DNA of 64,000 bases from Nitrobacter sp051535235 (lineage in GTDB: Bacteria > Pseudomonadota > Alphaproteobacteria > Rhizobiales > Xanthobacteraceae), in NCBI RefSeq assembly GCF_051535235.1, contig NZ_JBPPLZ010000004.1:310001-374000 (forward strand), in the 5' to 3' direction. The translations under genes were made by a program, and so were the position numbers. Every line of letters begins with the position of its first letter. Within the stretch, counting starts at the first letter, position 1. Below, one piece after another: positions 50,136 through 59,263 of the stretch. Below the pieces are notes generated by a model, which was not told where the DNA came from, did no database searches, and was given only the letters and a program-made list of their open reading frames with translations.

Positions 50136-50336
50136 TTACGGAAGGCACGTCCCGCCGTTGTGATGAGGCGTGTAGGTCGCGCCGCAGACCGAGCCGCCGG
50201 TGGCCCAGACCGCGACGCCGTATTTGCCGAAGGATACTTCAATTCCAAAATAGTCCTTGTCGGCGACGATGGTGATCTCGCCGCCGCCGACGTCGTTGAG
50301 TTCGCCTGCGGTCAGCTCTCGAATGTCGCTGTGCAT
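50136..50336 (-). CDS. Double-glycine leader peptide (bacteriocin-like precursor)
   Basis: A 66-aa peptide. The N-terminus MHSDIRELTAGELNDVGGG has the class II bacteriocin leader pattern ELxxxEL-xxVxGG. The candidate mature peptide of about 47 residues (EITIVADKDYFGIEVSFGKY ...) is Gly/Val-rich with two Cys (SVCGATYTP, GGTCLP) that may form a disulfide. AGGAGCGAGAC precedes the ATG. No C39 peptidase/ABC exporter or immunity gene is next to it. Confidence 0.65.
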   Translation of the reverse strand: MHSDIRELTAGELNDVGGGEITIVADKDYFGIEVSFGKYGVAVWATGGSVCGATYTPHHNGGTCLP

Positions 50337-50538
50337 GTCTCGCTCCTGTCATGAAAACCGGACATTTCCGGTCGCGACATCGGGCATAGACGTGCGCTCC
50401 GGCGGGCGATGTGAGATGCATCACCCGAACGTAAAAAATCCTCGGCGAGGTCGGATCGTCAGGTTTGCCAGGCTTGGCCTGGCCGGATAAGAGGTGTCCG
50501 AACGGCGCTGGCGGCGGCCGGAAAAGGCAACCTCACGA

Positions 50539-51306
50539 ATGCGAATTCTCTGCACCAACGACGACGGCATCAACGCGCCGGGCCTCACGACCATCGAGCA
50601 AATTGCAAGGGAGCTGTCGGACGACGTCTGGGTGGTCGCGCCCGAGCATGATCAGTCGGGCGTCTCACATTCGCTATCGCTCAACGACCCGCTCAGACTG
50701 CGCGAAATCGGACCGCGTCATTTCGCGGTGAAGGGTACGCCGACCGATTGCGTGATCATGGGATCGCGGCACATTCTCGGCAAAAAAGGGCCTGATCTCG
50801 TGCTTTCCGGGGTCAATCGGGGCCGCAACGTCGCCGAGGACGTGGTTTATTCCGGCACCATCGCGGGCGCGCTCGAGGGCACGATGCTCGGCCTGCCATC
50901 GTTCGCGCTCTCGCAGGAATTCAGCATGGAGACCGGCGACAGGCCGGTGTGGGAAACCGCGCTCACATTCGGGCCGCAGATCCTGCGCCGGGTGATCGAC
51001 GCCGGCATTCCCAAAAACACTGTGGTCAATGTCAATTTTCCCGCCTGCGCGCCGGAGGATGTGGCGGGGGTGCTGGTGACGCGAATGGGCAAGCGCAATC
51101 TCGGCTTTCTCAAGATCGTTGAACGCCGCGACGGCCGCGGCAACCCGTATTTCTGGATCGGATTCGAGAAGGCCGATGCCGCGGATACCCCGGCGGCAGG
51201 GACCGATCTCGCGGCGATCGCGTCGCGGTGCGTCTCGGTGACGCCGTTGCGGCTGGATCGCACCGACGATGCGTTCCTTAAGGTTCTGACGACGGCCTTG
51301 AAATAG
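50539..51306 (+). CDS. surE: 5'/3'-nucleotidase SurE
   Basis: A 255-aa metal-dependent phosphatase of nucleoside monophosphates. MRILCTNDDGINAPGL has the metal-binding DD. VVAPEHDQSGVSHSLSL, VKGTPTDCV and LSGVNRGRNVAEDVVYSGTI are family signatures. ATG 50539 is at the conserved start; the upstream in-frame extension is not conserved in type. Confidence 0.96.
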   Translation: MRILCTNDDGINAPGLTTIEQIARELSDDVWVVAPEHDQSGVSHSLSLNDPLRLREIGPRHFAVKGTPTDCVIMGSRHILGKKGPDLVLSGVNRGRNVAEDVVYSGTIAGALEGTMLGLPSFALSQEFSMETGDRPVWETALTFGPQILRRVIDAGIPKNTVVNVNFPACAPEDVAGVLVTRMGKRNLGFLKIVERRDGRGNPYFWIGFEKADAADTPAAGTDLAAIASRCVSVTPLRLDRTDDAFLKVLTTALK

Positions 51307-51351
51307 GGTGCGCGGTTCTTTGCAGAGAAGAAATGCCTTTGAGCCGCCACG

Positions 51352-51450
51352 GCGTTTTCGCGCGAAGCGGATAGCGGTTCGCGTCAGGTAAACGCGTCAA
51401 AACAAAATCATGGAGCCTCGTTTCGATTCCGTGAGAAACGAAAAGACTCT
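51352..51450 (-). repeat. Dispersed repeat A, copy 4 (inverted)
   Basis: In reverse orientation: agtcttttcgtttctcacgg ... aaacgaggct hairpin followed by ttttgacgcgtttacctgac and cgctatccgcttcgcgcgaaaacg. Same order of parts as at 6703 and 17049. Confidence 0.75.
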
Positions 51451-51476
51451 GGCGGCGTTTGCCGGGATCGCGATGG

Positions 51477-51866
51477 TCAGGTGCGCTCGGCCGCGGCGCT
51501 GCGATTGAGCGTGCTCTCGATCATGACCGCGAGGTTTTCCATCTGGAATGGTTTCTGCAACGCCGGGCGGTCGCGATATTCCGGCGGCAGGCCCTGCGTC
51601 CCGTAGCCGGTTGCGAAAATGAAAGGCCGGTTACGTTCTTCGATCGCCTCGGCCACGGGGGAAATCAGCTTGCCGTTGACGTTGACGTCGAGGATGGCGA
51701 TGTCGAAGTCGGCGGTCTGCGCGAGCATGAGCGCTTGCTCGATATCGCCGGATTCGGCGGCGATGCTGTAGCCGAGCTCCTCCAGCATGTCCGCAACCAT
51801 CATGCGGATCATGACCTCGTCCTCGACGAGGAACACCGAGCCACCGGACGGCTTTACTGGCGCCAT
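51477..51866 (-). CDS. Single-domain response regulator
   Basis: A 129-aa receiver domain. VFLVEDEVMIRMMVADMLEE carries the acidic pocket, FDIAILDVNVNGKL the phosphoacceptor Asp, FATGYG the Thr position and LQKPFQMENL the conserved Lys. No output domain, as in CheY/DivK-type regulators; the closest feel is to small receivers that follow HWE kinases. ATG 51866 is preferred to TTG 51890. Confidence 0.85.
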   Translation of the reverse strand: MAPVKPSGGSVFLVEDEVMIRMMVADMLEELGYSIAAESGDIEQALMLAQTADFDIAILDVNVNGKLISPVAEAIEERNRPFIFATGYGTQGLPPEYRDRPALQKPFQMENLAVMIESTLNRSAAAERT

Positions 51867-52167
51867 GGAAGAGACCGATCCCTTGACCAATTTCCAATAC
51901 AGGGTCGCAAATTACGCCTCCCAAGGCAATGCGTGCCGCTGTCGCTGCCAGCATGATAAGGTATTGCGGGGTCGAATTGCAGCAACTACTTGGACGTAAT
52001 TTTGGGTCTTCCGGCGCCCCGGGTGGGGTCCGGGCAGGGCCGTTCTCGTTCCGCGGGGGAACAAAAATTTGATCCTCCGGATTGACCCGGCGGGCGATCT
52101 GCGCAGATTTGCATCACCTGATCTTGATATTCGGCGCGGCCAGGCGCCAGCGCTCGAGAGTTCACCA

Positions 52168-52821
52168 ATGCCCCTCGTCGATCGTCCGCCGCCCGAGAAG
52201 ATGATGTTTCAGCTCAACCTGCGGCGGCGTGGCATCAGCGATCAGCGCGTATTGCGCGCGATGGAAAGCGTTCCGCGCGACCTCTTCGTGGATGTGGCCG
52301 ATCGCAACGATGCCTGGCTGGACACCGCGCTCGGCATCGCCTGCGGCCAGACTATCAGCCAGCCTTTCGTCGTCGCCTACATGACGGAACGGCTGGAGTT
52401 GCGCGACGACAACCGGGTCTTGGAGATCGGCACGGGCTCCGGCTATCAGGCTGCGATCCTGTCGCGGCTGTGCCGCGAGGTCGTGACCATCGAGCGATTT
52501 CGCGAGCTTGCCGAACGTGCTCGCGCCCTGCTGGTGCAACTCAAGTGCGACAATGTCGAGATCATGCTGGGCGACGGCTTCGACATTCCGCCCGAAGCGG
52601 GACAATTCGACCGCATTCTGGTGACGGCGGCGATGGAGCGGATTCCGGACGCGCTGATAGCTCGGATCGAGCCCGGCGGGCTTCTGATCGCGCCGGTCGG
52701 GCCGCACAACGGACGGCAGACGCTGATCCTCCTCCGGCGGACCACCGCCGGACTGGTCCGCAAGGAACTGATCGATGTTCGTTTCGTGCCGGCGCTGCCG
52801 GGCATCGCCCGCGAACTTTAG
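52168..52821 (+). CDS. pcm: Protein-L-isoaspartate O-methyltransferase
   Basis: A 217-aa repair enzyme that methylates isoaspartyl residues. ALGIACGQTISQPFVVAYMT is the substrate-loop signature, VLEIGTGSGYQAAILSRLC the SAM motif I and GGLLIAPVGPHNGRQTLILL the C-terminal motif. ATG 52168 (MPLVDRPPPEK) is taken; the frame is open to 52069. Confidence 0.95.
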   Translation: MPLVDRPPPEKMMFQLNLRRRGISDQRVLRAMESVPRDLFVDVADRNDAWLDTALGIACGQTISQPFVVAYMTERLELRDDNRVLEIGTGSGYQAAILSRLCREVVTIERFRELAERARALLVQLKCDNVEIMLGDGFDIPPEAGQFDRILVTAAMERIPDALIARIEPGGLLIAPVGPHNGRQTLILLRRTTAGLVRKELIDVRFVPALPGIAREL

Positions 52822-52978
52822 CCCGGATAAGGGTTTGCCGACCGCGTAGCGCCTTCCGCGAATTTCGGGGCGCGCAAAGTTTGGTCGTCGCCGCAATGCG
52901 TTGTTCTACGGTTAAAGGCTTGTTTACTCGAGGCGTGTTTAGTCAATTTTGTAGTTTAGTTGCGTCGAGTGAGTAACC

Positions 52979-54304
52979 ATGTCGCGTGTCATCGAGGTGC
53001 TTTGCTCGCGTCGCGTACCGCAGGTCGCGGTGCTGACGCTGGTGTCGATCGGTTTTGCCGGATGCAGCGCGGACATGTCCTCGCGCCTTGCGCAGATCGA
53101 CAGCAGTCCGCAGCAGCAATCAAGTCGTTTCGGGTGGCAGCGCGAGTCAACCGGCTCGGTGGCGCCAGCGCCGGCGGCGCCTGTCGAACGCCGCGAGTTG
53201 CCGCAGTATTCGCGGTCGCAATATCAATCCCAGCCGCTGCCGCCGCCGATCTCGACGCCAAAAACCTATCCGGTGGCATCGAGCGCCTCCGAGAGCGGGC
53301 GAAGCGCGCACTCGTATGCGCCGCCAGCGCGTCCGATCGAGCCCGCTAGCCACGTCGCATCGCGGGATGGCTGGAACCACAATGGCGGCACTTCGATCAT
53401 CGTGGGCACCAGCGACACGCTGGAGGGGTTGTCGCGCCGCTATGGCGTCTCCACCGCCGAAATCCTCAAGGCCAACGGCTACCACGGTCCCCGCAGGCTG
53501 CAGCCCGGCCAGCAACTGATCATTCCGAAGCGCGCGGCGGCGGCGGACACTCATGCCGCTCCGGCAGCGAAGCCCGTGGCGGTCGCTCAGGCTGCCTCCG
53601 CCACCCACTACGTCAACCGTGGCGACACGCTGATGAGCATCGCGCGCCGCAATCATCTCGCGGTCGGCGAACTCGCCCGCGCCAACGGTCTGCAGCCGGG
53701 TGCGACATTGAAGGTCGGCATGAAGATAACGGTGCCGACGAAGGTCGCCGCCGCGGCCGCCCAGCCTGTTGCGGCCGCGCCTCCCGCAGCCGCTGCACCT
53801 GCGGTTCACACAGCGGCGGCGACGCCGGAAGGTCCGGTGCAAAAGGTCAACCTCGCGGTTACGACGACGCCCGAAGAGGCCGCGGTCAAGCCGGCGGTAA
53901 AGACCGCCGAGGCGACCGGGGCGCTGCCGACTTTCCGCTGGCCGGTCCGCGGCCGTGTGATCGCGGCCTATGGCGCCAGGACCAACGGCAAATCCAATGA
54001 CGGCATCAACGTCGCGGTGCCCGAGGGTACGCCGGTGAAGGCTGCCGAGGATGGCGTCGTTGCCTATTCGGGAAATGAACTCAAGGGCTACGGCAACCTG
54101 ATCCTGGTTCGGCACCCCAACGGTTACGTGACCGCATATGCCCATGCGAGTGAATTGTTGGTGAAGCGCGGGGATACCATCAAGCGCGGCCAGGTCATTG
54201 CCAAGTCGGGTCAATCGGGTGAGGCGGCGTCGCCGGAGCTCCACTTCGAGATCCGAAAAGGGTCTACACCGGTTGACCCGCTTCGTTTCCTCAACGGGGC
54301 GTGA
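52979..54304 (+). CDS. nlpD: NlpD-like lipoprotein with two LysM and a degenerate M23 domain
   Basis: A 441-aa lipoprotein with lipobox LVSIGFAGC. Two LysM modules (SDTLEGLSRRYGVSTAEILK; GDTLMSIARRNHLAVGELAR) bind peptidoglycan. The C-terminal LytM domain begins FRWPVRGRVIAAYGARTNGK. Its metal site is degenerate: SNDGINVAV replaces HxxxD-type ligands and SPELHFEIR replaces HxH. This is the same situation as E. coli NlpD, which activates amidases instead of cutting itself. It follows surE-pcm as in many proteobacteria. Confidence 0.88.
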   Translation: MSRVIEVLCSRRVPQVAVLTLVSIGFAGCSADMSSRLAQIDSSPQQQSSRFGWQRESTGSVAPAPAAPVERRELPQYSRSQYQSQPLPPPISTPKTYPVASSASESGRSAHSYAPPARPIEPASHVASRDGWNHNGGTSIIVGTSDTLEGLSRRYGVSTAEILKANGYHGPRRLQPGQQLIIPKRAAAADTHAAPAAKPVAVAQAASATHYVNRGDTLMSIARRNHLAVGELARANGLQPGATLKVGMKITVPTKVAAAAAQPVAAAPPAAAAPAVHTAAATPEGPVQKVNLAVTTTPEEAAVKPAVKTAEATGALPTFRWPVRGRVIAAYGARTNGKSNDGINVAVPEGTPVKAAEDGVVAYSGNELKGYGNLILVRHPNGYVTAYAHASELLVKRGDTIKRGQVIAKSGQSGEAASPELHFEIRKGSTPVDPLRFLNGA

Positions 54305-54332
54305 GGCCGGCAGCATCTCCGGTGCAGCACCG

Positions 54333-54352
54333 TCACCCGCGAAAGCGGGTGA
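54333..54352. terminator. GNRA-loop hairpin after nlpD
   Basis: tcacccgc-gaaa-gcgggtga, a perfect 8-bp stem with a GAAA loop, 29 nt after the nlpD stop. It belongs to a short dispersed motif (cgcgaaagcgggnnatccggtatcc); a related form is at 47216-47247. Confidence 0.5.
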
Positions 54353-54455
54353 TCCGGTATCCGGGACCTCTCGCGCTGATTGAAAAGGACAAGGCGCGCG
54401 ATGCCCGCCGTCGGGTATCACGTCGGGTTTTGCAAGAGGCGTCTGCTTGCAAGAG

Positions 54456-55421
54456 CTACTTCGTCGCTATCCGCACGCCAAGTCTCCCCGCCAGGTCCTG
54501 CGTGAACTGCCAGGCGACGCGTCCCGATCGCGAGCCGCGCGTCGCCGACCATTCCAGCGCTTCGCGTTCAAGTTCGGCGTCGTCGATCTTGATGCCGAAA
54601 TGGGAGCAATAGCCGCGCACCATCGCGAGATATTCATCCTGGCTGCAACGATGGAAGCCGAGCCAGAGGCCGAAGCGGTCCGACAGCGAGACCTTTTCCT
54701 CGACGGCCTCGCCGGGATTGATCGCGGTCGACCGCTCGTTCTCGATCATGTCCCGCGCCAGCAGGTGGCGGCGGTTCGACGTCGCGTACAGGATGACATT
54801 GTCGGGACGTCCCTCGATGCCGCCTTCGAGCACCGCCTTCAGCGATTTGTAGGAGGCGTCATTGCCGTCGAACGACAGGTCGTCGCAGAACACGATGAAA
54901 CGGAAGTCCGACGAGCGGAGCTGTTCCATCAGGCCCGGCAGGCTCTCGATATCCTCGCGGTGAATTTCGATCAGCTTGAGCCGACCGCCGGCCTGGGCGT
55001 TGACGCTCGCATGCGCCGCCTTGACCAGCGACGACTTGCCCATGCCGCGCGCGCCCCAGAGCAGGGCGTTGTTCGCAGGCAGGCCCTTGGCGAAGCGTTC
55101 GGTATTCTCGATCAGGATGTCGCGCATCCGGTCGATCCCCCTGAGCAGGCCGAGGTCGACCCGGCTGACGCGCGGCACCGGCACCAGTCGTCCTTCCGGG
55201 TGCCAGATGAAGGCGTCCGCGCGTGTCAGCGCCGCGCCGTAGTCTGGCCTCGTTGTCGCGGAGGACATGGCCGCGGCGATCGCCTCGAGCGCGCTCGCGA
55301 TCCGTTCCGCGGCGGCTGGCGCCGCAGCCGATTTCGGACCTTTTGTCGCGCCGCTGCCGCGATTGCCGGTGCGGGCCCCCGGCATTTTACGGGTGCCGGT
55401 TTTCCCTGACTTTCTTGCCAT
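54456..55421 (-). CDS. AAA+ ATPase of the DUF815 family
   Basis: A 321-aa cytoplasmic ATPase. A basic N-terminus precedes FIWHPEGRLVPVPRVSRVDL, then Walker A LLWGARGMGKSSLVKAAH and Walker B FRFIVFCDDLSFD. VILYATSNRRHLL is sensor 1 and VSLSDRFGLWLGF is also typical of DUF815. Role not established. It lies convergent to nlpD and divergent from yajC. Confidence 0.88.
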   Translation of the reverse strand: MARKSGKTGTRKMPGARTGNRGSGATKGPKSAAAPAAAERIASALEAIAAAMSSATTRPDYGAALTRADAFIWHPEGRLVPVPRVSRVDLGLLRGIDRMRDILIENTERFAKGLPANNALLWGARGMGKSSLVKAAHASVNAQAGGRLKLIEIHREDIESLPGLMEQLRSSDFRFIVFCDDLSFDGNDASYKSLKAVLEGGIEGRPDNVILYATSNRRHLLARDMIENERSTAINPGEAVEEKVSLSDRFGLWLGFHRCSQDEYLAMVRGYCSHFGIKIDDAELEREALEWSATRGSRSGRVAWQFTQDLAGRLGVRIATK

Positions 55422-55611
55422 CTTGGCCCTTCCTGAGCACGACCCTTAGCGAGCTGCCCCCTTCCCCGCAAGCAGCCGGAATAATGAGGCCCGATCAAGG
55501 GTCTGGCGGCGTTGCAATTGGGACTGTGGCCGCTATAGTCCGCGCGAATTTGTCTCGCGCCGGGCGACTCTGCCGTCGCGCAGGCCTGCTCCGTTTCAAG
55601 GAATCGTCCGA

Positions 55612-56013
55612 ATGTTCATAACTCCCGCGTTTGCTCAGGCCGCCGGTGCCGGCGAGACCAACAACCTTCTGATGTCGCTGCTGCCGTTCGCGCTGATTTT
55701 CATTATCATGTATTTCCTGATCATCCGTCCTCAGCAGAAGAAGGCGAAAGAGCACAACGAGCTGGTGAAGAATATCCGTCGCGGCGACACCGTCATCACC
55801 TCGAGCGGTCTCGTCGGAAAAGTCACCAAGGTGGTGGACGACGACCAGATCGAGTTCGAAATCGCGGACGGCGTTCGGGTGCGGCAGATGCGGCAGATGA
55901 TTTCAATCGTCCGCGCCAAGGGCGAGCCGGCGAAGGGCGAGCCGACCAAGGGCGAACCGGCAAAGGGACGCGCCAAAGGCGAGGACGCCAAGGACGAGGA
56001 CGCCGCGAGCTGA
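55612..56013 (+). CDS. yajC: Sec translocase auxiliary subunit YajC
   Basis: A 133-aa protein. One membrane helix (LLPFALIFIIMYFLIIRPQQ) with the RPQQKK motif, then RRGDTVITSSGLVGKVTKV. The C-terminus carries KGEPAKGEPTKGEPAKG tandem repeats and an acidic end, an extension of about 30 residues relative to E. coli YajC. First gene of yajC-secD-secF. Confidence 0.95.
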   Translation: MFITPAFAQAAGAGETNNLLMSLLPFALIFIIMYFLIIRPQQKKAKEHNELVKNIRRGDTVITSSGLVGKVTKVVDDDQIEFEIADGVRVRQMRQMISIVRAKGEPAKGEPTKGEPAKGRAKGEDAKDEDAAS

Positions 56014-56025
56014 CGGGTTATCGCG

Positions 56026-57627
56026 ATGCTGTACTTTACGCGGTGGAAAGCGCTGGCGATCGTCGCAACCGCCTTTCTGGTCTGCCTGTGCGCCGTGCCG
56101 AACTTCTTTCCGGAGGCGCAGGTCAAGACCTGGCCGAAATGGGCGCAGCGCCACCTCGTACTGGGTCTCGATCTTCAGGGCGGCTCATATCTGCTGCTCG
56201 AGGTCGATTCCAACTACGTCAAGAAAGAGAAACTCGATCAGGTTCGCGACGACGCACGCAAGGCGCTGCGTGACGCGCGGATCGCCTATACCGGCCTTGC
56301 CGTCAAGAACGGCGCTGTCGAGGTGCGCATCAGCAAGGATGATGAATTCCAGACCGCGCTCGGCAAGTTGCGCGATCTGTCGCAACCGCTCGGAGGCTTG
56401 CTCGGCTCCAACGGTCAGCGCAGCCTCGAAGTCAGCAGTGCTGAAGGCGGGCTGATCCGCCTGACGGTTCCGCAGGCTGCGGTTACCGACCGCATCCGCC
56501 AGTCGGTCGAGCAGTCGATCCAGATCATCGAGAAGCGCGTCAACGAACTCGGTACCGTCGAGCCGTTGATCCAGCGCCAGGGCTCCGACCGCATTCTGGT
56601 GCAGGTGCCGGGATTGCAGGACCCGACGCGGCTGAAGGAAATCCTCGGCAAGACCGCCAAGATGGATTTCCGCATGGTCGATTCGAGCGTCTCGCCCGAG
56701 CAGGCCCTGCAAGGCCGGGTGCCCGCCGATTCCGAAGTGCTGATGAGTTCGCAGGCGCCCAAGACGCCTTACGTCGTCAAGAAGCAGGTGCTCGTCTCCG
56801 GCGGCGACCTGACCGACGCGCAGCCCGGATTCGACTCGCGCACCAGCGAGCCGATCGTGACCTTCCGATTCAACAGCAACGGCGCGCGCAAGTTCGCGCA
56901 GGCGACGTCCGAAAATGTCGGACAGCCGTTCGCCATCATCCTCGACAATGAGGTGATCTCCGCGCCGGTCATCCGCGAACCGATCACCGGCGGCTCCGGC
57001 CAGATTTCCGGGAATTTCACGGTGCAGGAGGCCAACGACCTTGCGATCCTGCTGCGCGCCGGCGCGCTGCCGGCGCCGCTGACGATCATCGAGGAGCGAA
57101 CCGTCGGCCCCGGCCTCGGACAGGATTCGATCGAGAAAGGCGAACTCGCCGCCTATGTCGGTTCGATCATGGTCATCCTGTTCATGCTGCTGACCTACCG
57201 GCTGTTCGGGGTGTTCGCGAATATCGCCGTCGCCATCAACGTCGCCATGATTTTCGGCGTGCTGTCGTTGTTGAACGCGACGCTGACGCTGCCCGGCATC
57301 GCCGGCATCGTGCTCACCGTGGGCATCGCCGTCGATTCCAACGTGCTGATCTATGAGCGCATCCGTGAGGAAGTTCGCGGCGGCCGCACCGCGATTTCGG
57401 CAATCGACGCCGGCTTCAAGCGGGCGCTGGCGACGATCCTGGATTCCAACATCACGACGTTCATCGCGGCCGCGGTGCTGTTCTACATCGGCACCGGCCC
57501 GGTGCGCGGCTTCGCCGTGACGCTCGGCATCGGCATCATCACCACGGTGTTCACGGCATTCGAGGTGACCCGGCTGATCGTCGCGACATGGGTGCGCTGG
57601 AAGCGACCCCAGAACGTGCCGATCTGA
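56026..57627 (+). CDS. secD: Protein translocase subunit SecD
   Basis: A 533-aa RND-type membrane protein that uses proton motive force to help export. LGLDLQGGSYLLLEVD is the first-loop signature, followed by the P1 periplasmic domain. The six-helix region includes VGPGLGQDSIEKGELAAYVG and GIVLTVGIAVDSNVLIYERI (D-x-N-V-x-I-x-E-R). It precedes secF by 16 nt. Confidence 0.96.
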   Translation: MLYFTRWKALAIVATAFLVCLCAVPNFFPEAQVKTWPKWAQRHLVLGLDLQGGSYLLLEVDSNYVKKEKLDQVRDDARKALRDARIAYTGLAVKNGAVEVRISKDDEFQTALGKLRDLSQPLGGLLGSNGQRSLEVSSAEGGLIRLTVPQAAVTDRIRQSVEQSIQIIEKRVNELGTVEPLIQRQGSDRILVQVPGLQDPTRLKEILGKTAKMDFRMVDSSVSPEQALQGRVPADSEVLMSSQAPKTPYVVKKQVLVSGGDLTDAQPGFDSRTSEPIVTFRFNSNGARKFAQATSENVGQPFAIILDNEVISAPVIREPITGGSGQISGNFTVQEANDLAILLRAGALPAPLTIIEERTVGPGLGQDSIEKGELAAYVGSIMVILFMLLTYRLFGVFANIAVAINVAMIFGVLSLLNATLTLPGIAGIVLTVGIAVDSNVLIYERIREEVRGGRTAISAIDAGFKRALATILDSNITTFIAAAVLFYIGTGPVRGFAVTLGIGIITTVFTAFEVTRLIVATWVRWKRPQNVPI

Positions 57628-57643
57628 TGACGCGGAGCCGGCT

Positions 57644-58834
57644 GTGACTCACTGGATTTTGCTCGGCCTTGGTGCCCTCATCGTCGTCCTGACCATCATC
57701 AGTTGCTTCGGCCTGCTGCCGTCGCTGCGGATCGTTCCGGACAACACGCATTTCGACTTCACGCGCTTCCGCCGCATCAGCTTTCCGATTTCCGCCGTGC
57801 TGTCGATTGTCGCCATCACGTTGTTCTTCACGCACGGCCTGAATTTCGGCATCGACTTCAAGGGCGGCACGCTGCTCGAGGTGCAGTCGAAGTCGGGCGA
57901 TGCGAATCTGGCGAGCATGCGCACCACGCTGAACGGTCTCGGTCTCGGGGAGGTCCAGCTTCAACAGTTCGGCGGGCCGACCGAAGTGCTGATCCGCGTC
58001 GCCGAGCAGCCGGGCGGCGACGCCGCGCAGCAGGAGGCGGTGCAGAAGGTGCGGGGCGCGCTGGGCGAGACCGTCACCTATCGCCGCGTCGAGGTGGTCG
58101 GGCCGCGCGTGTCCGGCGAACTACTCGCCTACGGCATGGTCGGCCTGATGCTGGCGATCGTCGGCATCCTGATCTATTTGTGGTTCCGCTTCGAGTGGCA
58201 GTTCGCGCTCGGCGCCATGATCGCCAATGTTCACGATATCGTGCTGACGATCGGCTTCATGTCGATCTCGCAAGTCGATTTCGACCTCACCAGCATCGCC
58301 GCGCTTCTCACCATCCTGGGTTACTCGCTGAACGATACCGTCGTCATCTACGACCGCATCCGCGAGATGCTGCGGCGCTACAAGAAAATGCCGATGCCCG
58401 AGCTGCTCAACGAGTCGATCAACTCGACGTTGTCGCGCTCGATAATCACCCACGTCACCGTGACGCTGGCCTTGCTTGCGTTGCTGCTGTTCGGCGGACC
58501 CGCCATTCACAGCTTCACCGCCGTGATGATGTTCGGCGTGGTGCTGGTCGGCACCTATACCTCGATCTTCATCGCCGCGCCGATTCTGATCTATCTCGGG
58601 GTCGGCGACCATCGCGCCGATGTCGAGGAGAAGCCGGCCAAGACTGAGACGACCAGTTCCGACAAGCCGGCCAAACAGCCCGAGATAGCCAAGCCCGAGA
58701 CGGCCAAGTCCGAAATGGCTAAGTCCGAGACAGCCAAGCTTGCGGAAACGGCCAAGTCCGAGAAGACGGCTAAACCGGAAAAGCCGGTCAAGCCTGAAAA
58801 GCCGGCCAAAGCTCGGAAGCCATCGAAGCCGTGA
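57644..58834 (+). CDS. secF: Protein translocase subunit SecF
   Basis: A 396-aa partner of SecD. FTHGLNFGIDFKGGTLLEVQ and ALLTILGYSLNDTVVIYDRI are the family signatures. After about residue 325 comes a 70-residue low-complexity tail with repeats of the type KPETAKSEMAKSETAK and KPEKPVKPEKPAK, absent from E. coli SecF. Starts with GTG 57644. The next gene starts with GTG overlapping the TGA. Confidence 0.95.
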   Translation: MTHWILLGLGALIVVLTIISCFGLLPSLRIVPDNTHFDFTRFRRISFPISAVLSIVAITLFFTHGLNFGIDFKGGTLLEVQSKSGDANLASMRTTLNGLGLGEVQLQQFGGPTEVLIRVAEQPGGDAAQQEAVQKVRGALGETVTYRRVEVVGPRVSGELLAYGMVGLMLAIVGILIYLWFRFEWQFALGAMIANVHDIVLTIGFMSISQVDFDLTSIAALLTILGYSLNDTVVIYDRIREMLRRYKKMPMPELLNESINSTLSRSIITHVTVTLALLALLLFGGPAIHSFTAVMMFGVVLVGTYTSIFIAAPILIYLGVGDHRADVEEKPAKTETTSSDKPAKQPEIAKPETAKSEMAKSETAKLAETAKSEKTAKPEKPVKPEKPAKARKPSKP

Positions 58835-59217
58835 GCGGCGACCTGCCGGAGGTGCCGCACCTGCCGCGGCCTGCGGCGATCGAGGCCTATGGCAGCGGCG
58901 GCTTTCGTTTCGACACCATGTCGCACCGCGGCTCGCTGTTGTGCCTGCCGGACGGCATCTGGGCGTGGCCCGTGACCCGCCCGGACGAGATCGACCGCCA
59001 TGCGCTGGCGCGCGTGTTCGCAGGTTCGGCCGCGATCGATACGTTGCTGATCGGCACCGGCACCGAGGTCTGGCTTGCCCCTGAGGAACTGCGCCAAGCC
59101 CTGCGCCGCGTGAGCGTCGGAGTGGACACCATGCTGACCGGAGCGGCGATCCGGACCTACAACATCATGCTGGGCGAGCGGCGCCGGGTCGCGGCAGCGC
59201 TGATAGCCGTTCCGTGA
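58831..59217 (+). CDS. Mth938-like domain protein (NDUFAF3 homologue)
   Basis: A 128-aa protein. IEAYGSGGFRFDTMSHRGSL, DTLLIGTGTEVWLAPEELRQ and GVDTMLTGAAIRTYNIMLGE match the Mth938 fold of mitochondrial complex I assembly factor NDUFAF3. In alphaproteobacteria this gene commonly follows secDF, as here. A role in respiratory complex I assembly is inferred from the eukaryotic homologue. Confidence 0.85.
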   Translation: MSGDLPEVPHLPRPAAIEAYGSGGFRFDTMSHRGSLLCLPDGIWAWPVTRPDEIDRHALARVFAGSAAIDTLLIGTGTEVWLAPEELRQALRRVSVGVDTMLTGAAIRTYNIMLGERRRVAAALIAVP

Positions 59218-59263
59218 CAAGCGCGATGGCGAGGCGGTGCCCGGCGGTCCTGCGCGTGACGTC

